From positions 21,001-85,000 of the forward strand of contig CAUYUJ010016350.1 in the NCBI GenBank assembly GCA_963575745.1: DNA of 64,000 bases, in the 5' to 3' direction. Position 1 is the stretch's first letter; every line of letters begins with the position of its first letter. Origin of the DNA: Prorocentrum cordatum (taxonomy: Eukaryota; Sar; Dinophyceae; Prorocentrales; Prorocentraceae). The notes under the pieces were generated by a model, which worked only from the letters and a program-made list of their open reading frames with translations, made no database searches and was not told the DNA's origin. This document shows, piece after piece, positions 19,988 to 29,644 of this stretch. A program made the position numbers and the translations under genes.

Positions 19988-20329
19988 AGTAAATCTGCTC
20001 CTCTCCGCCTCGTACTCAATTAGAACTTAACTTAGTTTGCATGCAATGAACTGTCCGCGTGAACTGAAGCTGCGTTTCTGCAGCTGTATAACTGCTCAAA
20101 CCAGACGACCTCGGCTGGCAGGAGAGAAAAGGAGCGCGCTGGGGCGCGCGGGCGATTCGTCGTCGTCCGTTCTCGGCCTTCCTCCTCCCTTCCTATTCCT
20201 GATAGAGTGGTTTAGCTTAATGGATATCTGTTTTATCAATGTCTCATCCCGCCTCCGCTCTCCCTGAGCAGAGTGAACATGAGATTCTAATTCCGTCGTC
20301 ATCTTACCCCGATTCTCAGAGGAAAGACT
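19988..20329 (+). repeat. 5' LTR of the giant element
   Basis: 342 bp, starting AGTAAATCTGCTCC and ending GAGGAAAGACT. It matches 50564-50905 without gaps, with about 16 substitutions. The terminal AGT/ACT is a 3-bp inverted repeat instead of the usual TG/CA. The long Gag frame starts inside it at 20239. Confidence 0.9.
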
Positions 20330-21302
20330 GGTTATCAGCCGAATCGCGCGACTCAGTCGACGCGGTGCCATTAGATATACAAGAAGACCTTTCCGTCGTG
20401 CCCCGCGATTCAGCCGCTGCGGGAGAGAGCTATGATAAGACGGACATCGTGCCTAATATCTCGAGAAGCGCTGAAGGGCGCGTTGAACAACATGATGGAC
20501 ACGATACATATAGAGTCGGTCCTATTCAAGACCGAATCCCTTCTTCAACTATCGCCCATCGGATCATGAGGGAGAGAAGTACCGATGGGATCACCGAAAT
20601 GTCGGTAGACGTATCCACAGTAGGGGCTCCGATAGGTGATCGTGAGCAAACCCCCGACCCTCACGGGCGAGACGGCGTCACGCCAAGGCCCAGGCGAGGT
20701 GCATTCTCTTCGAGGTTGAGTGCCAACCCGACGGAGTCGATAAGTCCCATCCAGAATGCTCCACTAGCTACTGCCATTGCCGCTGGCGAAGCCAGCCGGC
20801 CAGGGGAAGCCCAAGGGAATCCGAATGCGTATCGTAATATCCCCGTAGATTGGGCGGGTATGCATGTTACTGCCCCAACCCCTATAGCACTTAACGGACA
20901 ATTCGGTCAGGATAGCGATGATCCGATAGACAAAGATCACGAAATATATCCCATGGAACAAAATTTCGACAGTATCAATAATGATATTTCCCTGAGCCGA
21001 GCGTTGTCCGTGATGATGGATGAAGGCGCCCCTGCTCGAGACAAAAGCTGGTCTCCAGATGGATCCGATGAAGACACCAGTATCCTGACGCCTCAGGCGG
21101 ACAGGACGGAGACTCAAACGAAGCATGATAGGGAGGCCATTGGGCGAACTCCTGCGCCTAACCTCAAGAAACAACGGAATGAGGACTATGAGCTAAACGT
21201 CTCGCCATTAAAGGAAGGCTTCTTCCGTAACGCCACCACCTCAGGTGAGTGGCAGCCCACCATTCCGGCTGTTGTTGAGGATGAAGAAATGGTCGGACAA
21301 CA

Positions 21303-21350
<48 letters not shown>

Positions 21351-21831
21351 TCAGCTAATCAAACAAGACGAAAAGGATGAGGAGCTCTTAAATGCGCCCA
21401 AGCCACCAGAAAGCACTTTTACTCGCCCAAGATCGAACGCTTCGAGCAGGGGAAGACCCAGAATACCAAGATCAGGGGCGAGGTCTACTTCTAGGAGCAA
21501 CAGTACAGTTTCAATGATGGAGGTATGTTGGAATCCCAATCCTGGCTGTGCGCCTCAGGCGGAGAACAGATGCCCAGGAACAGCCAACAAGCCTGAAGGC
21601 GCATGTAGGAACCCAGCGTGCAGGAATTGCTCCGACGTTTGCAACAAGTGTAACATACAATGGCTGTGCACAGAGTGCTACCCAATGGACGAGCACAAGT
21701 GCACGTACCTCTTCCTACAGTCGATTCAAGACCAGGCCAGGCTAGCAGAGGCTAACACTCAGAGAGAGCTTCTGACTAATGAGGCGCATCTGGCTGAAAA
21801 GGGCTCGATTGGACAGAGAAGAATTAGTTGA
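20239..21831 (+). CDS. gag: Giant-element Gag-like protein, first frame
   Basis: This is a 530-codon frame whose first 30 codons are LTR sequence. The body is polar and acidic (SERRDs-type disorder) with a run of alternating Ile-Tyr from an in-frame AT repeat at 21304-21349. The C-terminal third has a dense Cys cluster (VCWNPNPGC, then CRNPACRNCSDVCNKCNIQW, then LCTECYPMDEHKC), probably a multi-zinc module. It ends with a TGA at 21829-21831. The coiled-coil sequence that should follow lies in another frame (21779-21973), so Gag is broken here. Confidence 0.65.
20329..20340 (+). promoter_or_regulatory. Candidate primer-binding site of the giant element
   Basis: TGGTTATCAGCC begins on the last base of the LTR. 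It resembles the TGGTATCAGAG-type site for initiator tRNA-Met used by many copia elements. It shares TGGTTA with the candidate site of the 13.6-kb copia element. Confidence 0.5.
21304..21349. repeat. AT dinucleotide microsatellite inside Gag
   Basis: An uninterrupted run of alternating A and T, about 46 bases. It stays in frame and would encode Ile-Tyr repeats in the 20239-21831 frame. Confidence 0.9.
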
Positions 21832-21973
21832 AGCTGTGATCGAAGCCAGAAAAACGCTTGAGGCTGAGCAGATCGCCATAGCTATGGCCGCTAGAGAGCG
21901 TGAACAAGCGCTGATAAAACATCTGTACAATCAGACTGAAGTCGTGAAATGGCAAGTGGAGAGGGAAGCATAA
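21779..21973 (+). pseudogene. gag: Gag coiled-coil segment in a shifted frame
   Basis: LDREELVEAVIEARKTLEAE and AIAMAAREREQALIKHLY form heptad-like Ala/Leu/Glu helices. The frame ends with tandem stops (TAATAA, 21971-21976). The helical pattern continues in a third phase from 21989. Its position between the Cys cluster and the long Gag frame suggests a coiled coil broken by two frameshifts. Confidence 0.55.
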
Positions 21974-21988
21974 TAAAAATACAGGGAA

Positions 21989-24874
21989 TTGTTGACTTCG
22001 GAGAGACGGGCCGCCATGATGGCGAACGAAGAATCTGCGGACGCCCACGCGGTTGCCGCTGCCGTCGCAGTGGCCAACATAGAAGGAGAACAAATCGCGA
22101 CAGCCGTGGCGGAACGAGAAAAGCAGGGATTACAAGAAGAGCTCAGAGCCGCCAGGCTGAAAGCAGACAACACCCAAGCTGTAGCTGCGAAGATAACCGA
22201 CCAGAACAATCTCTATCTGGAAGAGCTTAAATCGCATGAGGGGGCCAGATCGTCTCTTCAGCGTATAATGTCGAGCAACACCAAACGCCCGCCGGCTAAG
22301 CCGTTCGGGTCGAACATGCACCAGCTATCGACGGCCCAGTCGTCGAGCATCGCATCTGCCCCTACGCAATTCGACCAGACGACCGCGGCAAATGCGGGAG
22401 CATCGACCATGCTGGTAGGAGGTGCAACACGCCCTCCTCCCGATGGGAATGGAATCACGCTTCCCGTGGACCAGTTTTGTGCCGTTTGTGTTCGTCCAAA
22501 GACAGACAACTGCGTCGGATGTGGCAGCTCGGCTTGCGACGAGCATATCGATGCGAGTACGAGGAGATGCTCTAGATGCGACCTGTGGAAGAGTGAAAGG
22601 TCAGCGGCTAACATGCGAGAAGAAGTGATTGCATTGAACGCGGCTAACAGAGAGATAGGAAAGATGAGACTTAAGGCTATCATCACTGACCCGAATCCGT
22701 ATTCTGAAACTAAACGCGAAGTCGGACTCACATCGAAGTCGTTCGGATTTCCGTTGTTTTCGCAAGAAACCCCCGTGAGGCCGTTGTTGCATCAACGCTA
22801 TTCTGTCCCAGGACCTGCCCTTGAAGGCCCGGCTAAGCCGAGCACCGCTGAAAATGGACCCCCTGTAGGGATGAGGCTAACTGGACTTAACGAAAATAAC
22901 ACTCTTGCCAATATCCGCACAACCTATGGAGACGACCCTAAGAGAACGACGGCGACTAAGTCGTCGGGCAATGCAGGACAGGGCGGAGAAGATGACGACA
23001 AGAGCGACGCTCCCAACACTGAGATCGTATCTTCGCACGAAGATGATCGAGGCAGAGGACCACGAGGATCGTCTCCGGGGAGTCCAGGGGGGTCAGAAAC
23101 CTCTGATGGCGGGGGTGGACGCAGCGGGCCTCAAGGCCCCGGCGGACCGCACGACTCGATAGTAATTGACGAGAGCACGCCGTTAGATCAGTGGAGACAG
23201 GTTGGTAACCACCAGAAAATTGATCTGTTGGACATCCCTGACGGTGCGAACATTCGTGAGTGGAATATGCACGCAATGCGCTCCATCGCTGGGTCATCGC
23301 CCGAGAGCCAGGCAGCGCAGCACTGGATTGCCGAGGTAATGGATCCAGCCGTGGAAGATGAGCAACTCAAAGATGCTGGACGATTCCAGCGTCCCGACCT
23401 TATGATCGCAACGAATCTGATCGAGAAATTCAACAAGATGCGAAATAATCGATATCAGCCTCCCCATCATACTCATTCCCTTCAACAAGTTCCTCGCATG
23501 GAATTCAGCGCCCAGGCCGAGGGAAGGCTCATGACTGGACGCGAGATGGTGCGGGCGATTTGTCACTGGTGTTCGGTAAGGTCGGAGTTGGGACAACATC
23601 GCATTTCGCGTGACCTCTTCAAAGTGAAGATAGACCCGCACAAGCCTGATGCTGACCTGCATCATGTCTACAATGAATGGACAGACGTATATCAACAGCT
23701 TTATGGCGCCAAGCCTCCGTCCGATGAGATGAGGGCCTCGATTCATGCACACTTTCTTGAGCAATGCAGAAAGCCGAACAAACTGGATTTTGTATGTGAA
23801 TTATATGACTTGTCAAAAGACAGACCGGGAGGCGTCGAGACTTACGAGTGGCTGATGGAGCAGATTGAAGAAATGATGTTGCGAGAAAAAGAAGAGTGGA
23901 ATATCAGCGTGCATGAGGGAACCTTAAACCAACGTGCCAGACAAGCACGATTCGGCGGAGGCGGAGGCAATGACAATCGGAGGAACGCAGGCAATAAAGC
24001 CGCCCCGGCAGAGATTGCCATTAAGTTGGGACAATCCTCGGATGTCATGAAAAGCGGGAGAACCAAGGGCGAAACCACGTGCAGATACGTTACCAAGGGC
24101 GAAACTTGCCCGTGCGCAGGAAAAGGCTGCCCCGTCAATCACAAGAAGCCCAAGAACGCCGCGCCGGCTCAGCCGAGCGCGGGACGAAAGTCCAGTGCCG
24201 CCCCTGCCCAGGATAAGAACCCTAGAGGTAGATCAAAGGACAGGGGCCGAAAGGGGCAGGGCCGATCCCAGACCCCGAATGGAAACCGTGGGAAAGGAGG
24301 ACAGCAGAAGAATAGAAGTCAGTCGCGTGGGAAAGACAGTAATATCCCGTGTTACGCATATTCCCGAGACCCCACGAATTGTCGAGGATCCGAAGACGGA
24401 TGCCACAAGGCCCATAGAAGGCTAACCGATGCTGAGAAGCTGAAGCGTGACAAGTGGGAACAAGCGAAACTTCACGCTGGACAATCTTTGGGATATGAGC
24501 GTACATCCAAACAGGCCAATGCCGCTGCTGCCAAGATCTCTTCGACGGGAAGTAATGGTGGCTCCAGAGCCACTAGTGCTGACTCCGACAAACGACAAAC
24601 GCAAAGGCGGCGGCAAAGGCAAGGACATGGTCTGTCGCTCTTACAGAGAAACGGGAAAGTTCTCACGCGGAAAAGAATGCTGGTTCGCCAAGACCACCCC
24701 AGGTCATCCAGTTACGTGACAATGGCTCCACACTGGCGGCTCAGCCGTCAGTGCTGGAGGGATGACAGACATAATTTTGTTCATGGTATTATTTCTTACC
24801 GTCCTCGTTCGGCAGACGTGGCGAAGCTTGCGTCGGTTGAGCAGGAAACGGGGGGGCTGGAAGAGACCCAGTGA
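21989..24874 (+). CDS. gag: Giant-element Gag-like protein, main frame
   Basis: 961 codons. The frame starts with a coiled coil (AAVAVANIEGEQIATAVAER). A second Cys/His module follows near 22480-22590 (FCAVCVRPKTDNCVGC, SACDEH, CSRCDLW), B-box-like in spacing. A long disordered, Gly/Ser/Asp-rich part is followed by a helical capsid-like region at about 23170-23930 (VRAICHWCSVRSELGQHRIS, YNEWTDVYQQLYGAKPPSDE). Then come Cys motifs TCRYVTKGETCPCAGKGC and PCYAYSRDPTNCRGSEDGC-x3-H, which look like CCCH RNA-binding fingers. The last 60 codons are probably a shadow, because a neighbouring frame (24447-24719) reads a CCCH-like VCRSYRETGKFSRGKECWF. Confidence 0.7.
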   Translation: MLTSERRAAMMANEESADAHAVAAAVAVANIEGEQIATAVAEREKQGLQEELRAARLKADNTQAVAAKITDQNNLYLEELKSHEGARSSLQRIMSSNTKRPPAKPFGSNMHQLSTAQSSSIASAPTQFDQTTAANAGASTMLVGGATRPPPDGNGITLPVDQFCAVCVRPKTDNCVGCGSSACDEHIDASTRRCSRCDLWKSERSAANMREEVIALNAANREIGKMRLKAIITDPNPYSETKREVGLTSKSFGFPLFSQETPVRPLLHQRYSVPGPALEGPAKPSTAENGPPVGMRLTGLNENNTLANIRTTYGDDPKRTTATKSSGNAGQGGEDDDKSDAPNTEIVSSHEDDRGRGPRGSSPGSPGGSETSDGGGGRSGPQGPGGPHDSIVIDESTPLDQWRQVGNHQKIDLLDIPDGANIREWNMHAMRSIAGSSPESQAAQHWIAEVMDPAVEDEQLKDAGRFQRPDLMIATNLIEKFNKMRNNRYQPPHHTHSLQQVPRMEFSAQAEGRLMTGREMVRAICHWCSVRSELGQHRISRDLFKVKIDPHKPDADLHHVYNEWTDVYQQLYGAKPPSDEMRASIHAHFLEQCRKPNKLDFVCELYDLSKDRPGGVETYEWLMEQIEEMMLREKEEWNISVHEGTLNQRARQARFGGGGGNDNRRNAGNKAAPAEIAIKLGQSSDVMKSGRTKGETTCRYVTKGETCPCAGKGCPVNHKKPKNAAPAQPSAGRKSSAAPAQDKNPRGRSKDRGRKGQGRSQTPNGNRGKGGQQKNRSQSRGKDSNIPCYAYSRDPTNCRGSEDGCHKAHRRLTDAEKLKRDKWEQAKLHAGQSLGYERTSKQANAAAAKISSTGSNGGSRATSADSDKRQTQRRRQRQGHGLSLLQRNGKVLTRKRMLVRQDHPRSSSYVTMAPHWRLSRQCWRDDRHNFVHGIISYRPRSADVAKLASVEQETGGLEETQ

Positions 24875-26600
24875 TTCAATCAGCTTGGGTGCCGTCGCGT
24901 GCCCCGCCCCATTATTCCGGGGCTTTCCGGGGCAGAAACAAAACAGCCCTAATTTTTTGGCCATTGCAACTAGTGCCGATGGAGGAGACCATTGGGATAC
25001 CTCCAAAGGTGAGTTTCAACAGGACGGCAGGAAACAGGTCGAGAGTCTCGTCAATGTACTTGCGAATTTCCTGCATCCTCTTTCTCGGGGCGCGATCAAA
25101 AAGTACTGGTGCGTTCCCCCTAGTAAGAGTTGCATACGACATCGGGATAGTAATCGATGCAATCTCCGCGTCCGTTTTCACCCCTCTACTGAGGGGCCGA
25201 CTATCACTTGGAGGAAGGCGCGTCGCCACGATTTGAAAGAGATGCCTTCAAGTACCAGATATAGATGGAAGCTCCCAGGAGAAATGCGTCGACAGATACA
25301 GTCAAGGGCGTCTGTCGCTGAGGCTTTGATCAGAGCATCAGACCGGCAAGATCACGTCTGGCATCTCTGGTTAAAGGACGAAGAGGGGAAAGAAAGCCCG
25401 CACGGCTCAGCCGCTGCTGGATGCACAGACAAAGACGCTGCGTATCTGGGGGCATTGAGCTTCATGATAGACACCGGGTGTGGGTACAACCTAATTGCGG
25501 AGAAATACATTAGGAGCGCAGGTGCAATGAGATTGATACGAAAGCTTCCGCAATCGATCACTCTGAACACTGCCGGGGGAGAATCTAAGGCCCTCGGTTC
25601 AGTTCGCATCGCGTGTCCCAAGTTTAAGGGTGGTAGTTTTACTGCTTTAGTCATGCCGGAGACCCCGTGCGTGATTTGGGTAGGAGAGCGGTGCATGGAT
25701 CGCGGCTTTAGCTTCTTTTGGCCAGCCGGCCAAAGGCCCTACCTACTGTTGCCCAACGGCCAAAGAGTGGACCTAGCCGTTGAGGGCAAGATACCGTACT
25801 TGACCCTATCAGGCAAAGAGGCGCTGGGTCAGTGGATGTACGCAGCTGCCGCCGGAAGGAGTGAGCCCCTCGAGCGGTGGTGTTGCGTGACGCCGGGCGC
25901 CAAGGCATTCTTGGACAACGTGGAATATGCGGGAGGCCCTCCGCCCCACGCTGTCCAGACTCTCGTAACCGTAGACCTGCACACACATGAGCTGATTGGT
26001 ACCCACAGCTACGCTGATGGGCGGCCCACCGAGATCGCGCCCGTTTTCCCGTCTTCGATAGACTCTGCGGAAACCATCACCTACTTCTACTATTCGCCTC
26101 AGTTGGCCAGCGAATGCGGTTGGAATCGGACGCCAATCGGTATTGCTGCCTCCAAAAGTCTCTCAGTTTTGCTCGACCACGGTCAAGCCGTCGGTCCATT
26201 CGACGAGCAGCCCGGCAAAGCCGAGGCTTGTGCTGCCGCATGTAGATGCCATTTTGGATGTGGAGTTTCAGGATACCTCCCGTCCGAAGCAAGTAGAGGA
26301 TTTGACTCCGATGCGTGCAACGCGGCCCCAGGACCCGAGGAGGGTGAAATTGGAGACGCTGACGGCGTCGACTTGGTCGACGTCGACGCACCGCCAAATT
26401 TTGACCCAGACGTTGCGGAGGTTGAGGTGTCGGAGACCCTTGCCAAGCGGCTCACTCCTAAGAACCCATATTGCCCGGTGTGCAATTGGGCCAAAGCTAT
26501 CAGAAAGCAACAGCGTAAAGCGCAGAACAAAGGGCTAAAGGTTCCTCGCCCGTACGCTAACCCCACTTCGTTCGGACAACTGACGACGATGGATCATTAG
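24762..26600 (+). CDS. pol: Giant-element protease and integrase zinc domain
   Basis: The 612-codon frame holds SFMIDTGCGYNLIAEKYI near 25460-25510, a retropepsin active-site strand with intact Asp-Thr-Gly. ITLNTAGGESKALGSVRI and VIWVGERCMDRGFSFFW supply the rest of the fold. Much further on come KRLTPKNPYCPVCNWAKAIR, the zinc-binding N-terminus of integrase, and FGQLTTMDH at the start of the integrase core. The TAG at 26598-26600 falls right after DH, so the core is cut off. A hydrophobic N-terminal stretch (DIILFMVLFLTVLV) may be fortuitous. Confidence 0.8.
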   Translation: MTDIILFMVLFLTVLVRQTWRSLRRLSRKRGGWKRPSDSISLGAVACPAPLFRGFPGQKQNSPNFLAIATSADGGDHWDTSKGEFQQDGRKQVESLVNVLANFLHPLSRGAIKKYWCVPPSKSCIRHRDSNRCNLRVRFHPSTEGPTITWRKARRHDLKEMPSSTRYRWKLPGEMRRQIQSRASVAEALIRASDRQDHVWHLWLKDEEGKESPHGSAAAGCTDKDAAYLGALSFMIDTGCGYNLIAEKYIRSAGAMRLIRKLPQSITLNTAGGESKALGSVRIACPKFKGGSFTALVMPETPCVIWVGERCMDRGFSFFWPAGQRPYLLLPNGQRVDLAVEGKIPYLTLSGKEALGQWMYAAAAGRSEPLERWCCVTPGAKAFLDNVEYAGGPPPHAVQTLVTVDLHTHELIGTHSYADGRPTEIAPVFPSSIDSAETITYFYYSPQLASECGWNRTPIGIAASKSLSVLLDHGQAVGPFDEQPGKAEACAAACRCHFGCGVSGYLPSEASRGFDSDACNAAPGPEEGEIGDADGVDLVDVDAPPNFDPDVAEVEVSETLAKRLTPKNPYCPVCNWAKAIRKQQRKAQNKGLKVPRPYANPTSFGQLTTMDH

Positions 26601-27707
26601 TTTGCGATGGATGAACTCGCGGGGACTTCACGACGAGACCGCGTGTGTGACTTTTCGCGACCGAGCTGCAGATTTTCTCGCCGCTCAGGGTGTACACGAC
26701 AAGTCTGCGGTTCACGTTTGTAACTTTTTAGTGACCCTTAGAGCCCCGGAGGAAAAGTTATAATATTGTTATACAGATGGTGCAAGAGAGCTTGCCTGGG
26801 CATGTTGCGAGCTCAATATTGCCCGTGATCCTACCATCCCAGGAAACAAGAAACAAAATGCTGTCGCCGAGCGTGCGAACGGCGTGGTGCAGATGGGAGC
26901 TGAGCCTTACTCATGCAGGCTGGTCTTCCACCACCATTTTGGACCTATGCAGTTCGATACTTCTGCTTATGCTACAATACAAGGACCCCTGCTGAAGGGC
27001 AGTCCAGTTGGGAAAGACGCTTCGGATGCCAGTTCAATGCTCCGCTTCTTCCGTTCGGATCGCTTATCCGTTATGTGCCTCCGCCTGAATCCCGTTTTCG
27101 CACTGCCCAGACTGGGGCGACGATGATTCCAGGGATATACTTGGGGTATGTGCACAAAGCGGGGGGATTGGTTGGACCCGATAGTTATGTCATACCTCTG
27201 AGACAATTGGACGGACTGAATATGGAGTCAGGGCGCACTCCAGAGGGAAAACGACCCACGATCGAGAAGTCTGACCAAGTGTACAGCAACATCTTAGATG
27301 GTACTGCTGACGACCAATCGCCTCAGTTTCCTTTGCGACAAGCATACGAGAAAGCGGCGACGGAGGCACGTTCCGTCACAATCCCTACAGAAACAGGAGA
27401 GGGTGCGGCCGTCTCAGACGGACCGCAACCAGCCACAGGGATAAGACCGGACAGCATGTTTAATGTGGATGATCCTGCCATTCTGGTGCCACCGCCTCCT
27501 CAGGAAGGCGAGGACGCACCGCGTATTTACTCTGAGGCCGATCTTGATGACGACGGCCCTGGGGGTTTGTATGTGGGTGATGTGCCTTTGGTAGTTGACG
27601 GCATAGACCCTCAGCGCGACTCCCATCCTGCAGACAAAAAACCAAAAACTAGGACTCGCACAACTCGAGTATCGTTTGGACAGACAGTCCAACTTCTCAG
27701 CGGCTAA
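26601..27707 (+). pseudogene. pol: Giant-element integrase core and C-terminal domain
   Basis: Past the TAG, one frame reads HDETACVTFRDRAADFLA, a stop near 26760, then YCYTDGARELAWACCELNI (second catalytic Asp) and KKQNAVAERANGVVQMG (catalytic Glu in AVAER). A shift near 26900 leads to MQAGLPPPFWTYAVRYF, FGCQFNAPLLPFGSLIRYV and IPGIYLGYVHKAGG, which close the integrase. The remainder to 27707 is a Pro/Asp-rich linker ending near VSFGQTVQLLSG. DDE residues are present, but the frame is broken twice. Confidence 0.78.
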
Positions 27708-28644
27708 GCCGCGTGAGAAAGTCCCAGGGAAAGGGCAGCTTCTTGCCCGAACAATTCAAAATTTGGATACATTGGTATATTTCGAAGACAGACGGATTTT
27801 TGCTGGAGTTACAAAAGACGAATTATCTCAGAAACTCTCGTTGACAGGTCGTCGACAGACATGTAGCATACGAGTTGTTCTTTATTATGACCTTGATTAT
27901 GTGCCTATAACCCGAGTGTGGGTCACAGACCCAGACCCAACATACAGTGCCCACTGGTTAAAGAAGTTACCCGAGTCTACCAACCCCGGGATACATCCTG
28001 GACGATGGTTCAACATGGCCCAAGCGCAGCGTCGACAGGCCGTGGAACAATACAAGGCTGAAAAGAGAGGGTTCTTCGGTATAGAGGATTGTCTTTGCCT
28101 AGGTCTTCTGTGTGATATTGGTCTGGATGTGGATGACCCACCGACGCCGCCCGATCCCGCAGTGGCTCAGCCACTTACGGCTCTCCCCGAAGCCAGGCTA
28201 ACTGCACCTAAGGTGGCTGAGCAGCTACGTCGAATACAAAACGGCAGCCTGTGCTATGCCCCTGGCAGTGGGCGAGGGGCGGCGTCGCGAAATACCCAGG
28301 GCTGTCCAACCACATCTCAAACTGACGATCCATTAGAAGAAGACGTTCCTAACGGACACCTGTCAGACGACGAAGACATGTGGTGGAAACAAACATGGTA
28401 TGGAGGCACTATAGCAAGAGACGGGCTACCCTCTGGCTCAGCCGATAGGGGTCCTTTATCCGATGATGATAACGGACAATCTGAGGACAACGAAGAGGCA
28501 AGCCTGACCTCGAGTCCGGCGGCCGCCGCGTCGCGGCGAAGCGTGCCTCGAATGCCATTACGAGATAATCAGACACAGATATCAGTCATCGTGACAAAGA
28601 AAAAATTGATTTGCAATGCGTCTATAATCCATTCACAGATATAA
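27676..28644 (+). CDS. Linker between integrase and RT in the giant element
   Basis: This 322-codon frame overlaps the end of the integrase frame by 32 bases. It is mostly polar, with RRQTCSIRVVLYYDLDYVP and HWLKKLPESTNPGIHPGRWF as its more ordered parts. It contains two of the CGGCT-type palindromes (27701, 28163) and several decayed ones. I recognise no domain. Such connectors between integrase and RT are normal in copia Pol. Confidence 0.5.
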   Translation: MDRQSNFSAAKPREKVPGKGQLLARTIQNLDTLVYFEDRRIFAGVTKDELSQKLSLTGRRQTCSIRVVLYYDLDYVPITRVWVTDPDPTYSAHWLKKLPESTNPGIHPGRWFNMAQAQRRQAVEQYKAEKRGFFGIEDCLCLGLLCDIGLDVDDPPTPPDPAVAQPLTALPEARLTAPKVAEQLRRIQNGSLCYAPGSGRGAASRNTQGCPTTSQTDDPLEEDVPNGHLSDDEDMWWKQTWYGGTIARDGLPSGSADRGPLSDDDNGQSEDNEEASLTSSPAAAASRRSVPRMPLRDNQTQISVIVTKKKLICNASIIHSQI

Positions 28645-29644
28645 TAACTGTCATCGATGAGCCTTCCCAACTTCCCAATGACTGGCAATGCGCTCGCATA
28701 GATGCCGCCGTAGCCAGATCCGTCTAGAAAGACGATGCAAATTCAAACAAAGACGCGCAAGCTGCCTTGAGAAAAGAGTGGGACAGACTGCGGGACATTG
28801 GCACGCGGCTCGAAGATGGTGCCAGGGAATATTCCGACGTTGTTGCCGAAATCAAAGGGAAGACGGCTCATTTTGGCAGCTTATTTGCGATCCTTGTTGA
28901 AAAGAACTCAGAGTTACCACTAGGACACAAAGACCGCAAGTAAAAAGGTCGGGTGGTCTTTGACGGTTCGAGTGTTAGAGATCAAGACAAAGATGCGGCA
29001 CTATTTCAGGAACTTTCCAGCAGTCCCGCGACAATGCAGGCCAGCAAAGCAGCCGATACTTACGGGCTGTTTGAAGGCCACAGCATCGAACAAGCCGGCG
29101 CTCGACAAGCTTACACACAGTCAAAGTTGGGAGGCACTCGTACTTGGGTTTTCTTGCCTCGTGACGAATGGCCCAAAGCATGGCCCAACATGAGAAACCC
29201 CGTATGTCCTCTGTACTTATCCCTGTGCGGACATCCTGATTCGGGCGGGCACTGTGAACAGCATTGCGAGGGACATGTCACGGCGAAAGGTTTTGTGAAA
29301 TGTAGTCCGTGGCGAAGCTGTTATTTCCACAAACAGAATTGCAAATGTCCTTGATCATTTATGTCGATGATTTCAAATTGTCGGGACCTGCCGACAAGCT
29401 GGCCCAGGGATGGAAGTTACTTCAAGAACCTTCGGGGAATTGCCCTAAGGGCATAGAAATAGATCCTCCAACAGCTGTTGGACGATATTTAGGATGCGAG
29501 CATAGATTATCAACTCAGACAATTGAGTGGCACGGAGAGTTACCTACGGCACTCGACCCGCCTCCTCCAAAAGTTAAGAAAACGCCTCCGTCACAGACGA
29601 GAGTAATGAGGAGGAAACGGGGGGTGACTCGGCATCTCAGATGA
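28645..29644 (+). pseudogene. pol: Giant-element reverse transcriptase
   Basis: In one frame, after a TAG, ALRKEWDRLRDIGTRLEDG and AHFGSLFAILVEKNSELPLG give the RT N-terminus. After a TAA near 28942 the frame continues KGRVVFDGSSVRDQDKDAAL, SSSPATMQASKAADTYG, QAYTQSKLGGTRTWVFLPRD and LCGHPDSGGHCEQHCEGHV. A shift near 29330 leads to SLIIYVDDFKLSGPADKL, an intact YVDD catalytic box, and PTAVGRYLGCEHRL. The wording matches dinoflagellate copia RTs closely. Two stops and one shift disrupt it. Confidence 0.88.

Noticed and set aside
24737-24747. Palindromes as spliced-leader relics (TTTGGCTCAAG)
   Set aside because: The shared core is GGCTCAGCC, symmetric. It lacks the upstream TTT and the CAAG end of a leader relic.
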